DNA of 64,000 nt, taken from Amycolatopsis mediterranei (GTDB taxonomy: Bacteria > Actinomycetota > Actinomycetes > Mycobacteriales > Pseudonocardiaceae). Positions 16,745 to 27,913 of this stretch are shown piece after piece. The DNA is taken from NCBI RefSeq assembly GCF_026017845.1, contig NZ_CP100416.1, positions 252,288 to 316,287 of the forward strand. Reading direction: 5' to 3'. The notes under the pieces are model-generated. The model did not search any database, was not told the DNA's origin, and saw nothing but the letters and a program-made list of their open reading frames with translations. Each line of letters begins with the position of its first letter. The first letter of the stretch is position 1. The position numbers and the translations under genes were made by a program.

Positions 16745-17989
16745 GTGGAAGAACACGCCGAACCGCAGCCGGAAGCCGCGCCGAAGCGCCGCGTCGTCCG
16801 GGCTGCCGATGAGCCGGTGCACCGGCTGCTGGGCTGGCAGCGGCTCGCCGGGAACCAGGCCGTGGTCGCGATGCTCGGGAAGAGCGAGCCGGCGGTGCCC
16901 GTGCAACGGCTGATGGTGCGGATGCCCAACCCCTACGGCGAGGGCATGCACAACATGGTGGGCGACGCCGAGGTCGACGAGATCGAAGAATCGCTGACCG
17001 CCAAGGGAGCCGCCGGTGCGGGCGGCAAACACGCCTGGGATGGCTCGTGGACCTTCCCGCCGACCCCCACCACCGAAGCCTCGGTCTTCTACGGCCACGG
17101 CAACCGGGCGAAGCTGGGCGGAGTCACCCCGGTCGACTTCGTCGCCGACGTCTCCGATGACCAGCGGCAGCTGAAGAAGGACACGGCGTTCAAGTTCGTG
17201 GCCTGCGGCGGCGGGAGAGCACAGGCCGCCGCAGGTACCGCCTACGGCCACGAGGTGGCCGAATTCCTGCGAGCCTCGCAGACCATCGTCCCCGGCGAGG
17301 ACTGGAGTGGAGCGCTGAAAGCGACCGAGGGGCTGGTCTACTACACGAACACCTACAAGACTGTCGTGCCGGAGATCCCGCCGGCCATCGACAAGCTGCT
17401 GATCGCGCGGACCGCCACCGCCGAGTCGAACGTGCGCAAGCGTGTGACCGCCTTGGTCAGGGATCAGCTCGCCGCGGTGGCCACGGCTCAGCGGGCCCGC
17501 GACTTCGCCGAGTTCAGGGATGCGGTGGCCACCTGGTACGAGAGCGACGCCGCCTTGGCGGGCCGGGCGGCGAGCGTGCGCAAGATCGTCATCCCGGTCG
17601 CCGGGCTGTCCAACACGTGGCTGGGCGCCAAGCTGAACAGCGCCATGGACACCATGTTCGGCGGCGACGTCGGCTGGCTCAGCCTGCAGGAGGCCTTCCT
17701 GCAAACGCTCTCGTCCGGCAACTGCCTCTTCGACGTCTACCAGTTGTTCGCCGGCATCGAAGCCGACATGAAGCTGGTGGCCAAGGCGATCTGGGCCGAG
17801 TTCCGGAACGAACTCCAGCGTCAAGCCGCCGTTCCCGCGCGCGACACCGGCCCGGCGGGCAGGATCGGCACGCACGACCCCTCCACCGCAGCGAGCCCCG
17901 ACGAGCGGTTCGCGAAGTGGCAGGACTTCGGCGACGTGCTGTGGACCCAGTGGAAAGCGAACCGGCTGCAGGGCGGCAACCCGACCTGA
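16745..17989 (+). CDS. Unknown protein with LAGN motif and a possible His/Cys (caspase-like) core
   Basis: I do not recognise this 414-residue protein as a named family. The N-terminus carries WQRLAGNQAVVAML followed by VPVQR, like the LQR(x)AGNxAV...VQR segment of actinobacterial proteins linked to DUF4157 and contractile-injection cargo. The middle shows VFYGHGNRAKLGG (His118) and KFVACGGGR (Cys154). This GHG...AC spacing recalls caspase-like clan CD peptidases such as CHAT or C80, but that is inference. The C-terminal half is mostly helical. There is no signal peptide or membrane segment. A GTG start has GGAAAG upstream. It stands alone behind two tRNAs, with no injection-apparatus genes in the window. 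Confidence 0.6.
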   Translation: MEEHAEPQPEAAPKRRVVRAADEPVHRLLGWQRLAGNQAVVAMLGKSEPAVPVQRLMVRMPNPYGEGMHNMVGDAEVDEIEESLTAKGAAGAGGKHAWDGSWTFPPTPTTEASVFYGHGNRAKLGGVTPVDFVADVSDDQRQLKKDTAFKFVACGGGRAQAAAGTAYGHEVAEFLRASQTIVPGEDWSGALKATEGLVYYTNTYKTVVPEIPPAIDKLLIARTATAESNVRKRVTALVRDQLAAVATAQRARDFAEFRDAVATWYESDAALAGRAASVRKIVIPVAGLSNTWLGAKLNSAMDTMFGGDVGWLSLQEAFLQTLSSGNCLFDVYQLFAGIEADMKLVAKAIWAEFRNELQRQAAVPARDTGPAGRIGTHDPSTAASPDERFAKWQDFGDVLWTQWKANRLQGGNPT

Positions 17990-18046
17990 CCGCTCTTCCG
18001 TGTGCGAAGCGTGACCATTCGGACGCGTCCGGCGCCGTCACCGAGC

Positions 18047-18062
18047 ATTGGTCTTGACCATT
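18047..18062. promoter_or_regulatory. DasR-like (dre) site 1 upstream of the chitinase operon
   Basis: ATTGGTCTTGACCATT matches the DasR responsive element consensus A(C/G)TGGTCTAGACCA(C/G)T at 13 of 16 positions, including the TGGTCT...GACCA arms. DasR is the GlcNAc-phosphate-sensing GntR repressor that controls chitinase genes in actinobacteria. The site is 136 bases before the first chitinase start. Confidence 0.7.
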
Positions 18063-18090
18063 GGCCACGCTCCGTGGTGACACTTCCGTA

Positions 18091-18106
18091 ATTGGTCTGG
18101 ACCACG
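18091..18106. promoter_or_regulatory. DasR-like (dre) site 2 upstream of the chitinase operon
   Basis: ATTGGTCTGGACCACG is a second dre-like match, also 13 of 16, starting 44 bases after the first. It lies 91 bases before the chitinase start, where a promoter would be expected. Paired sites suggest cooperative repression. Confidence 0.7.
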
Positions 18107-18197
18107 TAACGTTTGCGCAAACGGCGCAAAACACCGCCCTGGTCCCCGCCGGTGGTGTTGGTGTCCGCCGTTCCTGCACCTGGCTCAAGGGAGAGCG

Positions 18198-19822
<1,625 letters not shown>

Positions 19823-19826
<4 letters not shown>

Positions 19827-21169
19827 CGCGCCGGTGGTGGCCCGCACTCGGGCTGGCGGCCGCGGCCGCCACGATCGGCGCGATGTTCGTGATCGCGCCC
19901 GCGAACGCCGCGGGCGGCGTGTCCGCGACCTTCAGCAAGGGCTCCGACTGGGGCACCGGGTACGAGGGCAAGTATACGATCGCCAACGGCTCGGGCTCGA
20001 CGCTCGCGACCTGGACCGTCGAGTTCGACCTGCCGTCCGGCGCGAAGATCTCGTCGCTGTGGGACGGCAGCTACACCGCGTCCGGCCAGCACGTCACGGT
20101 GAAGAACACGTGGAACGGCAACGTCGCCAACGGCGGTAGCGCCAGCTTCGGGTTCAACGTGGCGTACTCGGGTTCGTACGCCGCGCCGTCGAACTGCAAG
20201 CTCAACGGTGGGTCGTGTGCCGCCGGGGGCACACCCCCCACGACCACGACGCCTCCTACGACGACGACCCCGCCGACCACCACGCCGCCGCCGGCGGGCG
20301 GCCGGGGCGCGCCCTACCTGTACATGGGCTGGGGCAGCCCGCCCAACCCGCAGACGGTGATGAACGCGACCGGGATCAAGTGGTTCACCATGGCGTTCAT
20401 CAACGCCTCCGGTGGCTGCACCCCGGCGTGGGACAGCAGCCGGCCGCTCTCCGGCAGTGCCGACGCGAACGCGATCGCGCAGATCAAGGCGGCGGGCGGC
20501 CAGGTCATCCCGTCGTTCGGCGGCTGGAGCGGGAACAAGCTGGGCCCGAACTGCTCGACGCCGTCCGCGCTGGCCGGCGCCTACCAGCAGGTGATCAACG
20601 CCTACGGGCTGAAGGCGATCGACATCGACATCGAGAACTCCGACGAGTTCGAGAACGAGGCCGTGCAGGACCGCATCCTGGGCGCGCTGAAGATCGTCAA
20701 GCAGAACAACCCGGGTATCCAGACGATCCTGACGTTCGGCACGTCGACGACCGGCCCGAACTACTACGGCAACCGGCTCATCGACCAGTCGAAGGCCCTG
20801 GGCGCGAACGTGGACGTGTTCACGATCATGCCGTTCGACTTCGGTGGCGGCGCGAACATGTACAACAGCACGGTGAGCGCGGCGAACGGCTTGCGCGACA
20901 AGCTGAAGTCGACGTTCGGCTGGTCCGACGCCACGGCGTACGCCCACCTGGGTATTTCGGGCATGAACGGCCTGTCCGACCAGCAGGAGCTCACGGACTT
21001 GCCGACGTGGACCCAGATCACGAACTGGGCCAAGTCGAACAAGATCGCCCGCCTGGCGTTCTGGTCGGTCAACCGCGACCGCGGCTGCCCGGGCGGCGGT
21101 GTCCAGTCGGCGTGCAGCGGCATCGCCCAGAACGACTGGGACTTCACGAAGGTGACAGCGGGCTTCTGA
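19823..21169 (+). CDS. Secreted GH18 chitinase, second gene of the operon, with near-identical CBM2 module
   Basis: The 448-residue protein has a signal peptide (about 1-30), a CBM2-like module and a shorter Thr/Pro linker. Its compact GH18 domain is of the ChiD/exochitinase-like type. The catalytic motif is KAIDIDIEN, with Asp-x-Asp-x-Glu. PYLYMGWGSPP, VIPSFGGWSG, FTIMPFDFG and AFWSVNRDRGCPGG are other barrel strands. It overlaps the upstream chitinase by GTGA and is surely co-translated, giving two enzymes of different GH18 subfamilies that share one binding module. The first 130 residues are nearly the same as in the upstream protein, down to DNA level, while the catalytic domains are unrelated in detail. 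Confidence 0.93.
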
Positions 21170-21183
21170 CGCTGTCGTGAAAC

Positions 21184-21275
21184 GGCCTCCTTGCCGTCCA
21201 TCCATGCCCCCACCACCGCCCTCAACGGAGGCGCTTCGCGCCGCGGTGTTGGATTCGTGGGCCGGCAAGGAGGCC
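21184..21275. terminator. Long-loop hairpin between converging chitinase and aminotransferase genes
   Basis: GGCCTCCTTGCCG (21184-21196) pairs perfectly with 21263-21275 around a 66-base loop that can itself fold. The same GCCTCCTTGCCG arm recurs in the terminator near 27100, so it may be a family of related terminators. Confidence 0.6.
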
Positions 21276-21283
21276 TTCGCACG

Positions 21284-22624
<1,341 letters not shown>

Positions 22625-22641
22625 TCACAATTCCGGCTTTC

Positions 22642-22662
22642 TTGTTCGGTTTTGCCGAACAA
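22642..22662. promoter_or_regulatory. LysR-type operator: perfect inverted repeat with 5-base spacer
   Basis: TTGTTCGG-TTTTG-CCGAACAA is a perfect 8-bp inverted repeat in the divergent gap between the aminotransferase and its LysR gene. It contains the T-N11-A core typical of LysR sites. It starts 57 bases before the aminotransferase start and ends 11 bases before the LysR start, fitting activation of one and autorepression of the other. Confidence 0.75.
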
Positions 22663-22672
22663 CAATGGCGGG

Positions 22673-23590
22673 ATGCTGAACCCGTGGCGCCTGCGGCTGC
22701 TGAGCCGCCTCGACACCCTGGGCACGGTCCGCGCGGTGGCGCAGGACGCCAACCTGAGCGCGTCCAGCGTGTCGCAGCAGCTGGCCGTGCTCGAAGCCGA
22801 AACCCGCACCCAGCTGCTGGAACGCACCGGCCGCCGGGTCCGGCTCACGCCGGCCGGGCTGATGCTGGCCCGGCGGGCGCGGGTGATCCTCGACCACATG
22901 GACACGGTCGAGGCGGAGCTGCGCAGCCTCGGCGAGGAGCCGGCCGGCCTGGTCCGGCTCGGGGCGTTCCAGAGCGCGATCCACACCCTGGCCGTCCCGG
23001 CGGTGACCCGGCTGGCGCACCCGCACCTCGAGGTCCAGCTGCTGGAGCTGGAACCGCACGAAAGCATCCCGGCCCTGCGCGGCGGCGACGCCGACGTCAT
23101 CATCACCACGACCGACTTCGTCGAGCTCCCGCTGGGCCCCGACCTCGACATCGTCCCGCTGGCGACCGACCCGATCGTGCTGGTGACGCCGCCGGAGGCA
23201 CCTCGCGGCCCGGCGGTCCTGTCGGCCTACGCGGACGCGCCGTGGGCGCTGGACGCGCCGCAGTCGTACATGGCGAACCTGACGCTGCGCCTGTGCCGCG
23301 AATCGGGCTTCGAGCCACGGGTGGTGTGCCGCTTCAGCAACTACCTGATGACGCTGCAGCACGTCGAGGCCGGCTTGTCGATCGCGCTGCTGCCCGGGCT
23401 GGCGGTGGATCGCCGCTACCGCGTGGCGACCCGCGAGCTGGCGACCCCGGTGACCCGCACGATCGCGGCGGTGGTCCGCCGGGGGACGCCGTTGCGCGCG
23501 GGCGTGAACGTCGTCCTCGACGCGCTGCGGCAGCCGCCGGAGCTGCCGGAGCTGCCGGAGTGGGTCGGGCTTCGGTCTTCTTCTCCTTGA
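22673..23590 (+). CDS. LysR-family transcriptional regulator
   Basis: The 305-residue protein starts with a LysR helix-turn-helix (RLLSRLDTLGTVRAVAQDANLSASSVSQQLAVLEAE, about 5-45) and a linker helix. A periplasmic-binding-type effector domain follows (RLGAFQSAIHTLAVPAV ... GDADVIITTTDF ... VEAGLSIALLPGLAV). It diverges from the dialkylglycine-decarboxylase-like gene and most likely regulates it through the palindrome just upstream. The ATG follows GGCGGG; the same frame is open far upstream, but that part is shadow of the aminotransferase gene. Confidence 0.88.
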   Translation: MLNPWRLRLLSRLDTLGTVRAVAQDANLSASSVSQQLAVLEAETRTQLLERTGRRVRLTPAGLMLARRARVILDHMDTVEAELRSLGEEPAGLVRLGAFQSAIHTLAVPAVTRLAHPHLEVQLLELEPHESIPALRGGDADVIITTTDFVELPLGPDLDIVPLATDPIVLVTPPEAPRGPAVLSAYADAPWALDAPQSYMANLTLRLCRESGFEPRVVCRFSNYLMTLQHVEAGLSIALLPGLAVDRRYRVATRELATPVTRTIAAVVRRGTPLRAGVNVVLDALRQPPELPELPEWVGLRSSSP

Positions 23591-23663
23591 CCGGCCGTTC
23601 CGGCTCGCGCTCCACGCCGGGTTCGGTGACCACCTGCCGGCCGCCCGGACCGCCGCAAGAAGT

Positions 23664-24707
23664 TCAGTGCTGGTGCTCCCGCTCGTCCTGCACGGTCTCC
23701 GCGCGGGCCAGCCACAGCTCGGCCTCGTGGGCGGCACCCCGCGCCCGTAGCATGCGCGCCAGGCTCAGCATGCCCTGGACGTCGCCGGTCTCGGCGGCCC
23801 GGCGGAACCACTGCTCGGCCGTCGCCAGGTCCTCGCGGTGCTCGGCGAGGTGGCCGAGGTTGGTGAGCGCCGGGATGCTGCCGTGCTCGGCGGCCTTGCG
23901 GTACCAGGCGGCGGCTTCCCCCTCGTCGCCGCGGTTGCGGGCCAGCACGCCGAGGTTGGTCATCGCCGCCGGGTCGCCGCGCTCGGCGGCTTCGAGGTAC
24001 CAGGTCTCGGCCTCCTCGAGGTCGCCGCGGCGGTGCAGCAGCAGCCCGAGCCGGGTGACCGCCTCGACGTGGCCGCCGCGCGCGCCCTGGCGGTACCACG
24101 ATTCGGCGTCGCTCGGCCGGCCGAGCCGTTCGGCCTGCCTGCCGAGCTGGCAGGTGGCCGCGAGGTCGCCGGCCTGCACGGCGGAGCGCCACCAGCGGGC
24201 CGCCTCGGCGGCCTGACCGCGGTCGCGCAGCACGACGCCCAGGTCGATCATCGCGCCGGTGAAGCCCGCTTCCGCGGCCTGGCGCAGCCACGACTCGGCC
24301 TCGTCGCCCTTGCCGTCTTCGCGCAGCAGCCGCCCGAGCGCGGCCATCGACGGCAGGTCGCCGGTCCGCGCCGCCTCGCCGTACCAGTGCCGGGCGTCGT
24401 CGCGCTTGCCGCGCCGCTCGCAGGACTTGGCGAGGTGCTGCATCCCGTGCGGCTCGCCGGCCAGTGCGGCCTCGTGGTACCAGCGCTCGGCCTCCTCCTG
24501 CGCGCCGCGCTCGGCGAGGAGGTGGGCCAGCGCGGTCATCGAGACGCGGTCGCCGCCCATGGCGGCCTTGCGGTACCACGACTCGGCCTCGGGCAGCTCT
24601 CCGCGCTCGCGCATCGCCGCGCCCATCCGGGCCATGGCGACGACGTTGCCGCCTTCCGCGGCTTTGCGCTGGAAGAACTCGTCGAACTTCTTGAGCCGGC
24701 CGGGCAT
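23664..24707 (-). CDS. Sel1-like tetratricopeptide repeat protein
   Basis: The 347-residue protein is built almost wholly of Sel1-like repeats of about 35-36 residues. The recurring pattern is AxxWYRxAAExGDxxAMxxLGxLLxxRGDxxEA, with eight to nine copies. There is no signal peptide or membrane segment. Sel1 repeats form right-handed solenoids that mediate protein contacts; the partner is unknown. I chose the ATG (MPGRLKKFDEFFQRK) because GGGAGCAG precedes it; a longer upstream frame has no such site. It ends 73 bases from the end of the LysR gene, convergent. Confidence 0.85.
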   Translation of the reverse strand: MPGRLKKFDEFFQRKAAEGGNVVAMARMGAAMRERGELPEAESWYRKAAMGGDRVSMTALAHLLAERGAQEEAERWYHEAALAGEPHGMQHLAKSCERRGKRDDARHWYGEAARTGDLPSMAALGRLLREDGKGDEAESWLRQAAEAGFTGAMIDLGVVLRDRGQAAEAARWWRSAVQAGDLAATCQLGRQAERLGRPSDAESWYRQGARGGHVEAVTRLGLLLHRRGDLEEAETWYLEAAERGDPAAMTNLGVLARNRGDEGEAAAWYRKAAEHGSIPALTNLGHLAEHREDLATAEQWFRRAAETGDVQGMLSLARMLRARGAAHEAELWLARAETVQDEREHQH

Positions 24708-24885
24708 CGGCTGCTCCCTCCGGATGGGTCCTGCTCCGGTAGTCGCAGATGATCGGCTCCGTGTGACAGCTTCGCCGTGGGTGGGCGACGTCACATTCGC
24801 GCCAGGTCGTCGTGTCGGCGCGGTTGTCCCACGTCGGCAGAGGTGACACTACGCCGCGCGACCGCGCAGGTGAGAGGAGAAAATC

Positions 24886-25557
24886 GTGGCGGCCCGAGGC
24901 TTTCGGCTGAGCGTGACGCAGCGAACCCTGCTGGTAGTCACGATCTTGGCCCTCGCGCTCTTCGGGTACTGGGCGACGAGAGGCGCGGGCGCGGCGCCAC
25001 CGACGTCGGGTGCGCCGGTGCCGGTCAGTGCGGCCGACGCGCAGAAGCAGCTCGACGAGCTGGCCATCGGCGCGCGGACGTCCATGGACGGCTATTCGCG
25101 CGAGAAGTTCCCCCACTGGGACAGCCAGGGGTCCGGCTGCGACACCCGCGAAGTCGTCCTCAAGCGCGACGGCAAGGACGTCAAGACCGACAAGGACTGC
25201 AGGCCGACGTCCGGGACGTGGACCAGCGTCTACGACGAGGAGACCTGGACGAAGGCCACCGACGTCGACATCGACCACATGGTCCCGCTCGGGCAGGCGT
25301 GGGCGAGCGGCGCGAAGTCGTGGACGACCGAGAAGCGCGAGCAGTTCGCCAACGACCTCACCCGGCCGCAGCTGTTCGCCGTCACCGACAACCTCAACCA
25401 GCAGAAGAGCGACAAGGCGCCCGACGAGTGGAAGCCGCCGCTGGTGGCGTTCTGGTGCACCTACGCGACCGACTGGATCGTCGTGAAGCACTACTACGGG
25501 CTCACCATCACGCAAGGCGAGAAAACCGCCTTGACCGACATGTTGCGCCGCTGCTGA
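24886..25557 (+). CDS. Secreted or membrane-anchored HNH endonuclease (DUF1524 type)
   Basis: The 223-residue protein starts with a membrane segment or uncleaved signal (LLVVTILALALFGYWAT, about 15-31). The rest is the actinobacterial DUF1524/HNH family: VDIDHMVPLGQAWASGAKSW supplies the DHxxP catalytic core, followed by FANDLTRPQLFAVTDNLNQQ, the WKPP box and conserved cysteines (SGCDT, DKDCRP, FWCTYA, C-terminal RRC). A role in external DNA breakdown for nutrition or defence is inferred. The GTG start has GAGAGGAG upstream. The next gene starts 10 bases after its stop, suggesting co-transcription. Confidence 0.85.
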   Translation: MAARGFRLSVTQRTLLVVTILALALFGYWATRGAGAAPPTSGAPVPVSAADAQKQLDELAIGARTSMDGYSREKFPHWDSQGSGCDTREVVLKRDGKDVKTDKDCRPTSGTWTSVYDEETWTKATDVDIDHMVPLGQAWASGAKSWTTEKREQFANDLTRPQLFAVTDNLNQQKSDKAPDEWKPPLVAFWCTYATDWIVVKHYYGLTITQGEKTALTDMLRRC

Positions 25558-25567
25558 GCTGGCCGGC

Positions 25568-26206
25568 GTGACGACTTTCGCGCTGATCCACGGAGGCGGC
25601 GGCAGCGGCTGGGACTTCCACCTGCTGATCCCGGAGCTCGCGGCTCGCGGGCACGACGCGGTCGCCCCCGACCTGCCGATCACCGACTCCTCGGCCGGCC
25701 TGGCGGAGTTCACCGAAACGGTACTGGCCGCGCTCGGCGACCGTACGGACGTCGCCGTCGTCGGCCATTCGTACGGCGGGTTCACCGCGCCGCTGGTCGC
25801 GGCGAAGGTCCGCGCGCGGCTGCTGGTCTACCTGGCCGGGATGATCCCGGCGCCCGGCGAACCGCCGGGGCAGTGGTGGGGCAACACCGGCTTCGAGGCG
25901 CCGAAGGGCCTGACCGAGACCGAGCAGTTCTTCAACGGCGTCCCGGCGGACCTCGCCGAGCAGTGCCAGGCGCATGGGCGCGAGCAGGCCAGCAAGGAGT
26001 GGGACGAGCCGTGGCCGCTGCCGGCCCACCCGGACGTCCCGACCCGGGTGCTTCTGGCCCGCGACGACCGGTTCTTCGTCCCGGACTTCCAGCGGCGGGT
26101 CGCGCGCGAGCGGCTGGGCATCGAGCCGGACGAGCTCGACGGCCCGCACTGCGTGCCGCTCAGCCACCCCGGCGCCCTGGCCGACCGTCTGGTGAGCTAC
26201 CTCTGA
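25568..26206 (+). CDS. Alpha/beta hydrolase
   Basis: The 212-residue protein is a small alpha/beta hydrolase. The oxyanion segment is FALIHGGGGSGWDFH, the nucleophile elbow VVGHSYGG gives a serine near residue 68, the acid is in LLARDDRFF, and the histidine is in GPHCVPLSHP. Length and pattern resemble the RutD/salicylate-esterase-like group of short hydrolases. The substrate is unknown. It starts with GTG just after the nuclease gene and is probably in its operon. Confidence 0.82.
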   Translation: MTTFALIHGGGGSGWDFHLLIPELAARGHDAVAPDLPITDSSAGLAEFTETVLAALGDRTDVAVVGHSYGGFTAPLVAAKVRARLLVYLAGMIPAPGEPPGQWWGNTGFEAPKGLTETEQFFNGVPADLAEQCQAHGREQASKEWDEPWPLPAHPDVPTRVLLARDDRFFVPDFQRRVARERLGIEPDELDGPHCVPLSHPGALADRLVSYL

Positions 26207-26224
26207 TTGATCCGTTGGGCGGTT

Positions 26225-26240
26225 AAAGGTCTAGACCTAT
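26225..26240. promoter_or_regulatory. DasR-like (dre) site upstream of the 3D-domain gene
   Basis: AAAGGTCTAGACCTAT contains a perfect 12-bp palindrome AGGTCTAGACCT and matches the dre consensus at 12 of 16 positions, including the full GGTCTAGACC core. It lies 92 bases before the secreted 3D-domain gene. Confidence 0.6.
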
Positions 26241-26246
26241 TGACTG

Positions 26247-26262
26247 TGTGGTCCAGGCCACT
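26247..26262. promoter_or_regulatory. Second DasR-like (dre) site upstream of the 3D-domain gene
   Basis: TGTGGTCCAGGCCACT matches the dre consensus at 13 of 16 positions and starts 22 bases after the first site. With it, the layout copies the paired sites before the chitinase operon 8 kb away. Confidence 0.55.
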
Positions 26263-26331
26263 TACGGTTTTGACCAGCGGCGAACCCGCTCGCGTCACCT
26301 CCATCCGGTCCCCACCACGGAGGTTCCCGTC

Positions 26332-27075
26332 ATGCGTTTCGCGCACGTCCTCGCCCTGACGGCCATCGCCGCCGGCAGCTTCCTCGCCGCCCCCGCCGCT
26401 TCTGCGGCGACCCTGCCCGCCTGCCGGCACTTCTACACCGGCTCGATCCCCGATCGCCCGGTCACCGGCGGGCACGGACCCGGCACGCTCGTCGGCGCCG
26501 TGGACGTGGGCAACCGCCTGCCCGCGCCCGGCTCGGTCAGCGGGGGACTGGGCACCGACGGCAAGGTCGCCTTCACCTTCGCCCGGGTCGCCGGCGCGAA
26601 GGCCTACCGGGCTTTCCGCAACGGTCAAGCGCTGCAGTGGATCAGCGACTGGGGCCAGCCGACGCTCACCGTCACCGACGCCAGTCCGTGCCAGAACGCG
26701 AACTACCAGCTCTACGCCATGACGGCGGAAGACAACTCGCCGGGCTCGCTCGGGCAGGTTTCGACCGCCTACCGCCTCGACGGCGCGAACCGGCTCGCGG
26801 CCTACCGCATCCCGGCCGGCACCACGCTGAACTACCGCGTCACGGCGTACAACGACGTCGCCCAGACCGCGCTCGGCTACCAGGCCGGCCCGGGTTTCTG
26901 CGCCGTCGACGCCCGGAACATCCCGTGGGGCACCCGGTTCTCCGTGCCCGGCTACGGCGAGTGCTACGCGGCCGATATCGGCAGCTGGATCTCCGGCGAC
27001 ATCGTCGACGTCTGGCTGCCCGGCTCCCAGGCCGACGCCTGGGGGATCCAACGGCTGACCCTCACCGTGCGGTAG
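26332..27075 (+). CDS. Secreted protein with C-terminal 3D (double-psi barrel) domain
   Basis: The 247-residue protein has a signal peptide (about 1-26, ending ASAAT). A beta-rich middle part resembles a fibronectin type III fold (VAFTFARVAGAKAYRAFRNG ... NYQLYAMTAEDN). It ends in a 3D domain (about 165-247): NYRVTAYN, then CAVDARNIPWG, CYAADIGSW and IVDVWLP carry the three conserved aspartates. 3D domains share the barrel of lytic transglycosylases and Rpf/Sps-type wall enzymes, so it may act on peptidoglycan or bind polysaccharide. GGAGG supplies the ribosome-binding site. Two DasR-like sites upstream suggest control with the chitinases. Confidence 0.78.
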   Translation: MRFAHVLALTAIAAGSFLAAPAASAATLPACRHFYTGSIPDRPVTGGHGPGTLVGAVDVGNRLPAPGSVSGGLGTDGKVAFTFARVAGAKAYRAFRNGQALQWISDWGQPTLTVTDASPCQNANYQLYAMTAEDNSPGSLGQVSTAYRLDGANRLAAYRIPAGTTLNYRVTAYNDVAQTALGYQAGPGFCAVDARNIPWGTRFSVPGYGECYAADIGSWISGDIVDVWLPGSQADAWGIQRLTLTVR

Positions 27076-27095
27076 GCGTCCTGGCGGCCGAAAGG

Positions 27096-27150
27096 CCGTG
27101 AAAGCCTCCTTGCCGACGTCCCCAACGCCCCGGCAAGGAGGCTTTCACGG
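27096..27150. terminator. Strong hairpin terminator
   Basis: A perfect 20-bp stem (27096-27115 with 27131-27150) encloses a 15-base loop directly after the 3D-domain gene. Its GCCTCCTTGCCG arm also forms the terminator near 21190. Confidence 0.9.
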
Positions 27151-27256
27151 GGGTCCGGGTGGCGGAGCCCCCGGCGCGGGGCGGAGCCCCGGATGGCACG
27201 GGCTTTCACGGGGGTCCGGGTGGCGCAGCCCCGGATGGCACGGGCTTTCGCGGGGG
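27140..27256. repeat. Short tandem direct repeats next to the terminator
   Basis: The 25-mer at 27140-27164 (GGCTTTCACGGGGGTCC plus GGGTGGCG) recurs exactly at 27201-27225. A 41-base unit starting AGCCCCGGATGGCACGGG repeats at 27185 and 27226. The copies reuse the 3' arm of the terminator, so the array probably grew by slippage or unequal crossover from it. It ends at the nitroreductase stop codon. Confidence 0.8.
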
Positions 27257-27895
27257 TTACCAGCGGTCGAGGTGCAGGACCTCGTCGAGGGGCTGCCGCG
27301 CCGCCGGCTTGAACGTGTCGCCCGTGTAGAACGCCGTCGGGATCAGGGCCGCCTGGTGGACGTTCTTCGGCAGGCCCAGCACCTCCGCCGCCTCCTGCTC
27401 GTACTTCAGGTGCAGCGTCGTCCACGCCGTGCCCAGCGTGACCGAGCGGGCCGCCAGCATGAAGCTCCACACCGCCGGGAGCAGCGACGCCCACAGCCCC
27501 GCCTGGTTGCCCGGCGGCAGCTCCGAGGACGCCGTCTCCAGGCAAGGCACCACCAGCACCGGGACGTCACCCATCCGGTCGGCCAGGTACGCGACGCTGT
27601 CGCCGACCCGCTGCTGGACCTGAGCCCGCTCCGGGTCGTCCGCGAACAGCTTGCCCGCGGCGTTCGGAGAGGCCAGGTACTCCTCGCACGCCCGGCGGTA
27701 GATCTCGCCGAGCGCGGCCCGCTGGTCCACATCGGTCACGACCAGCCACTGCCACCGCTGCGTGTTCGAGCCGCTCGGCGCCTGGAGCGCGACCTGAATG
27801 CAGTGCTTGACCAGGTCGAGTGGCACCGGGCGCTCGAGGTCGAGGCGCTTGCGGACGGTCCTGGTCGTGGTCAGGAGCTCTTCGGGCGTCATCAT
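27257..27895 (-). CDS. Nitroreductase-family FMN oxidoreductase
   Basis: The 212-residue protein matches the nitroreductase fold. The FMN-contact segment is TTTRTVRKRLDLERPVP, the APSGSNTQRWQWLVV box is near residue 40, and PPGNQAGLWASLLPAVWSFMLAARSVTLGTAW is the dimer helix. A final FNIII-like strand, IPTAFYTGDTFKPA, precedes LDEVLHLDRW. These enzymes reduce nitro compounds, quinones or other electrophiles with NAD(P)H. Start could be the first or second ATG of MMTPEE. It lies 18 bases downstream of the aldo/keto reductase on the same strand, suggesting one redox operon. Confidence 0.88.
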   Translation of the reverse strand: MMTPEELLTTTRTVRKRLDLERPVPLDLVKHCIQVALQAPSGSNTQRWQWLVVTDVDQRAALGEIYRRACEEYLASPNAAGKLFADDPERAQVQQRVGDSVAYLADRMGDVPVLVVPCLETASSELPPGNQAGLWASLLPAVWSFMLAARSVTLGTAWTTLHLKYEQEAAEVLGLPKNVHQAALIPTAFYTGDTFKPAARQPLDEVLHLDRW

Positions 27896-27913
27896 CGGCC
27901 CATCATGCCGGGC

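Noticed and set aside
16323..18000. Genomic island integrated at the tRNA-Ser/tRNA-Arg pair
   Set aside because: No integrase, no att duplication and no clear composition change; only one orphan gene follows.
27140..27256. CRISPR-like array
   Set aside because: Only two copies of each unit, no spacer pattern, no cas genes; the repeats derive from a terminator arm.
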